Positions 62,617-64,000 of a stretch of 64,000 nucleotides of DNA are shown one piece after another. The notes below the pieces were generated by a model. It was not told the origin of the DNA. It was given only the letters and a program-made list of their open reading frames with translations, and made no database searches. The DNA is from Chitinophaga pinensis. Its GTDB lineage: Bacteria; Bacteroidota; Bacteroidia; Chitinophagales; Chitinophagaceae. Position 1 is the stretch's first letter, and every line of letters begins with the position of its first letter. Position numbers and translations under genes: made by a program. The stretch covers positions 1 through 64,000 of the forward strand of contig NZ_VOHS01000007.1 in NCBI RefSeq assembly GCF_007896845.1, read 5' to 3'.

Positions 62617-64000
62617 CTAAAAATCTTTTCCGTGACATTGTTTGTACTTCTTACCGCTTCCGCAAGGACAAGGATCATTCCTGCCTACTTTCGGACCCGC
62701 TTTCGCAGGCTCCTGCTTCATCTGCTCCGCATTAGAAGCGAAATCTTCTGCTACGGCTGCATCACCACCATCAAATTCCTGATGTGTCGCACGCATACGG
62801 CTCATATCAGTCTTTTCTTCGCGACCCTCACGGATCTGTGGTTGTGGTGCCGGTTGCTGTGGCAGTTCCTGCTGCTGTTGCTGCGGACGGTTATCTTCCT
62901 GAACAGGGATACCTGAACGGCACAGGAAGGATACTATTTCGCGGTTAGTCTCTGCATTCAGGTCTTTGAAGAGATTGAATGCTTCGAATTTATAGATCAG
63001 TAATGGATCTTTCTGTTCGAATACGGCGTTCTGAACGGATTGTTTCAGATCATCCATTGCACGCAGGTGCTCTTTCCATGCCTCATCAATCAGGGACAGG
63101 GTGATGCTGCGTTCGAGTGCGTTGATGGTTTCGAAACCTTTCGTGTCAACTACTTTCTGCAGGTTTGCGAGGATGTTCATACCTTTCTTACCATCAGTGA
63201 ATGGGATGGAGATGTTTTCGATATGATGACCCTGTTCGCGGTGGATCTGCTCGATAACAGGCAGTGTTTGCTGTGCCAGTTCAGAAGTCTTACGCTCGTA
63301 GTTATCTTTTGCCTGTTGGTAAAGACGGGTAGTGAGCGCAGTGGTATCTGTACGGTTCAGTTCTTCCTGTGTGATATCTGTGTCGATACCAAAGTTCAGG
63401 ATCGCATCCAGTTTGAATGCTTCGTAGTCACCGCTGTTTTTATGTGTAGTAACGAGGTTTTCTGCTACATCGTAGAATGAGTTATCGATATCGATAGACA
63501 AACGTTCGCCAAACAGTGCGTGATTACGTTTAGAGTAGATCACAGTACGTTGTTTGTTCATTACGTCATCGTATTCGAGGAGACGTTTACGGATACCGAA
63601 GTTATTTTCCTCTACTTTACGTTGTGCTCTTTCGATAGATCTGGTGATCATGCTGTGCTGGATCACTTCACCTTCTTTATAGCCCATACGGTCCATCAGA
63701 CCAGCAATACGGTCAGAACCGAACATACGCATCAGGTCATCTTCCAGAGACACGAAGAACTGAGAGGTTCCCGGATCTCCCTGACGACCGGCACGACCAC
63801 GCAGCTGACGGTCAACACGACGGCTTTCGTGACGCTCAGTACCAATGATCGCCAGACCACCAGCTTCTTTTACGCCAGGTCCGAGCTTGATATCCGTACC
63901 ACGACCTGCCATGTTGGTAGCGATGGTCACAGCACCCGGAAGACCAGCTTCTGCAACGATCTGCGCTTCACGGGCGTGCTGTTTCGCGTTCAATACATTG
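62617..64000 (-). CDS. secA: SecA preprotein translocase ATPase, C-terminal part
   Basis: The C-terminal 460 or so residues; the gene continues past the right edge. It includes the second nucleotide-binding domain ([60 protein letters not shown]), the helical scaffold and wing ([40 protein letters not shown]), a Pro/Gln-rich linker ([16 protein letters not shown]) and the C-terminal zinc motif [20 protein letters not shown], which binds SecB and phospholipid. The residue nearest the edge is internal, not a start. Confidence 0.97.
   Translation of the reverse strand, partial: NVLNAKQHAREAQIVAEAGLPGAVTIATNMAGRGTDIKLGPGVKEAGGLAIIGTERHESRRVDRQLRGRAGRQGDPGTSQFFVSLEDDLMRMFGSDRIAGLMDRMGYKEGEVIQHSMITRSIERAQRKVEENNFGIRKRLLEYDDVMNKQRTVIYSKRNHALFGERLSIDIDNSFYDVAENLVTTHKNSGDYEAFKLDAILNFGIDTDITQEELNRTDTTALTTRLYQQAKDNYERKTSELAQQTLPVIEQIHREQGHHIENISIPFTDGKKGMNILANLQKVVDTKGFETINALERSITLSLIDEAWKEHLRAMDDLKQSVQNAVFEQKDPLLIYKFEAFNLFKDLNAETNREIVSFLCRSGIPVQEDNRPQQQQQELPQQPAPQPQIREGREEKTDMSRMRATHQEFDGGDAAVAEDFASNAEQMKQEPAKAGPKVGRNDPCPCGSGKKYKQCHGKDF

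Noticed and set aside
1..64000. tRNA, rRNA, insertion sequences, prophage
   Set aside because: I looked for tRNA T-loop patterns, transposase motifs, terminal repeats and phage genes and found none that could be supported by eye; a tRNAscan or ISfinder run would be decisive.

Overview
The window is a chromosomal segment of a Bacteroidetes bacterium, most likely from the Chitinophagaceae (Chitinophaga or a close relative; the genus is inference). The evidence is a SusC/SusD pair with STN-type SusC, FecR anti-sigma proteins with a DUF4974-like C terminus paired with ECF sigma factors, TTG/TAnnTTTG promoters, a DUF3127 protein, and many lipoproteins and LytTR systems. There is no CRISPR array, insertion sequence, prophage or RNA gene that I could support.

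Region 1 (1-12.7 kb) is accessory. It holds three paralogous polytopic GT-C-like membrane proteins (1732-3203 minus, 7453-8972 plus, 10721-12172 plus), two thioredoxin-fold lipoproteins (3357-3848, 12175-12663), an FAD oxidoreductase that runs into the third membrane protein (9078-10757), two sibling AraC-type regulators (708-1683 and 3835-4828, minus) and an ECF sigma / FecR / ECF sigma block (4871-7176). Four of the module genes are preceded by the same two-part element: a CGCTATCTCCTAAGT-like box and a GTTAACC box about 50 bases further on. This points to one co-regulated, apparently undescribed system of envelope glycosylation or redox modification.

Region 2 (12.7-24.3 kb) holds an S9 peptidase, a tandem pair of tiny secreted two-cysteine proteins, a GH2 glycosidase, an AraC regulator, a PepSY membrane protein, an XRE regulator with a degenerate (catalytically dead) ImmA/IrrE domain, and an M28 peptidase lipoprotein.

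Region 3 (24.3-34.5 kb) is signalling. A TPR/HisKA_2 histidine kinase converges on a three-gene operon with two caspase-family (C14) proteins and an unrecognised middle protein. Divergent from it is a five-gene run: an unknown protein, a polytopic membrane protein, a NarL-type kinase, its response regulator and a degenerate GyrB-like protein. A long, nearly perfect inverted repeat closes the run.

Region 4 (34.5-43.5 kb) is a sigma / FecR / SusC / SusD / hydrolase locus. Its hydrolase is a PLC/GDPD-like domain fused to an alkaline phosphatase, which suggests capture and dephosphorylation of a phosphodiester nutrient.

Region 5 (43.5-64 kb) is mostly core: dnaA, a DUF3127 protein with an SSB-like tail, a COG2509 flavoprotein, a LytS/LytTR pair with an ABC-2 exporter, a FabK/NMO-like enzyme, a sugar nucleotidyltransferase, glyA, a GntR-controlled ABC operon with its operator visible, an M20 hydrolase, a SPOR protein, deoC and the C-terminal part of secA.

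A major caveat: about 26 reading-frame breaks occur, all in 1-12.2 kb and 24.3-29.2 kb, and nearly all look like one-base losses in short homopolymers with the protein otherwise intact. They may be consensus errors rather than true pseudogenes. None is seen in 30.6-64 kb.
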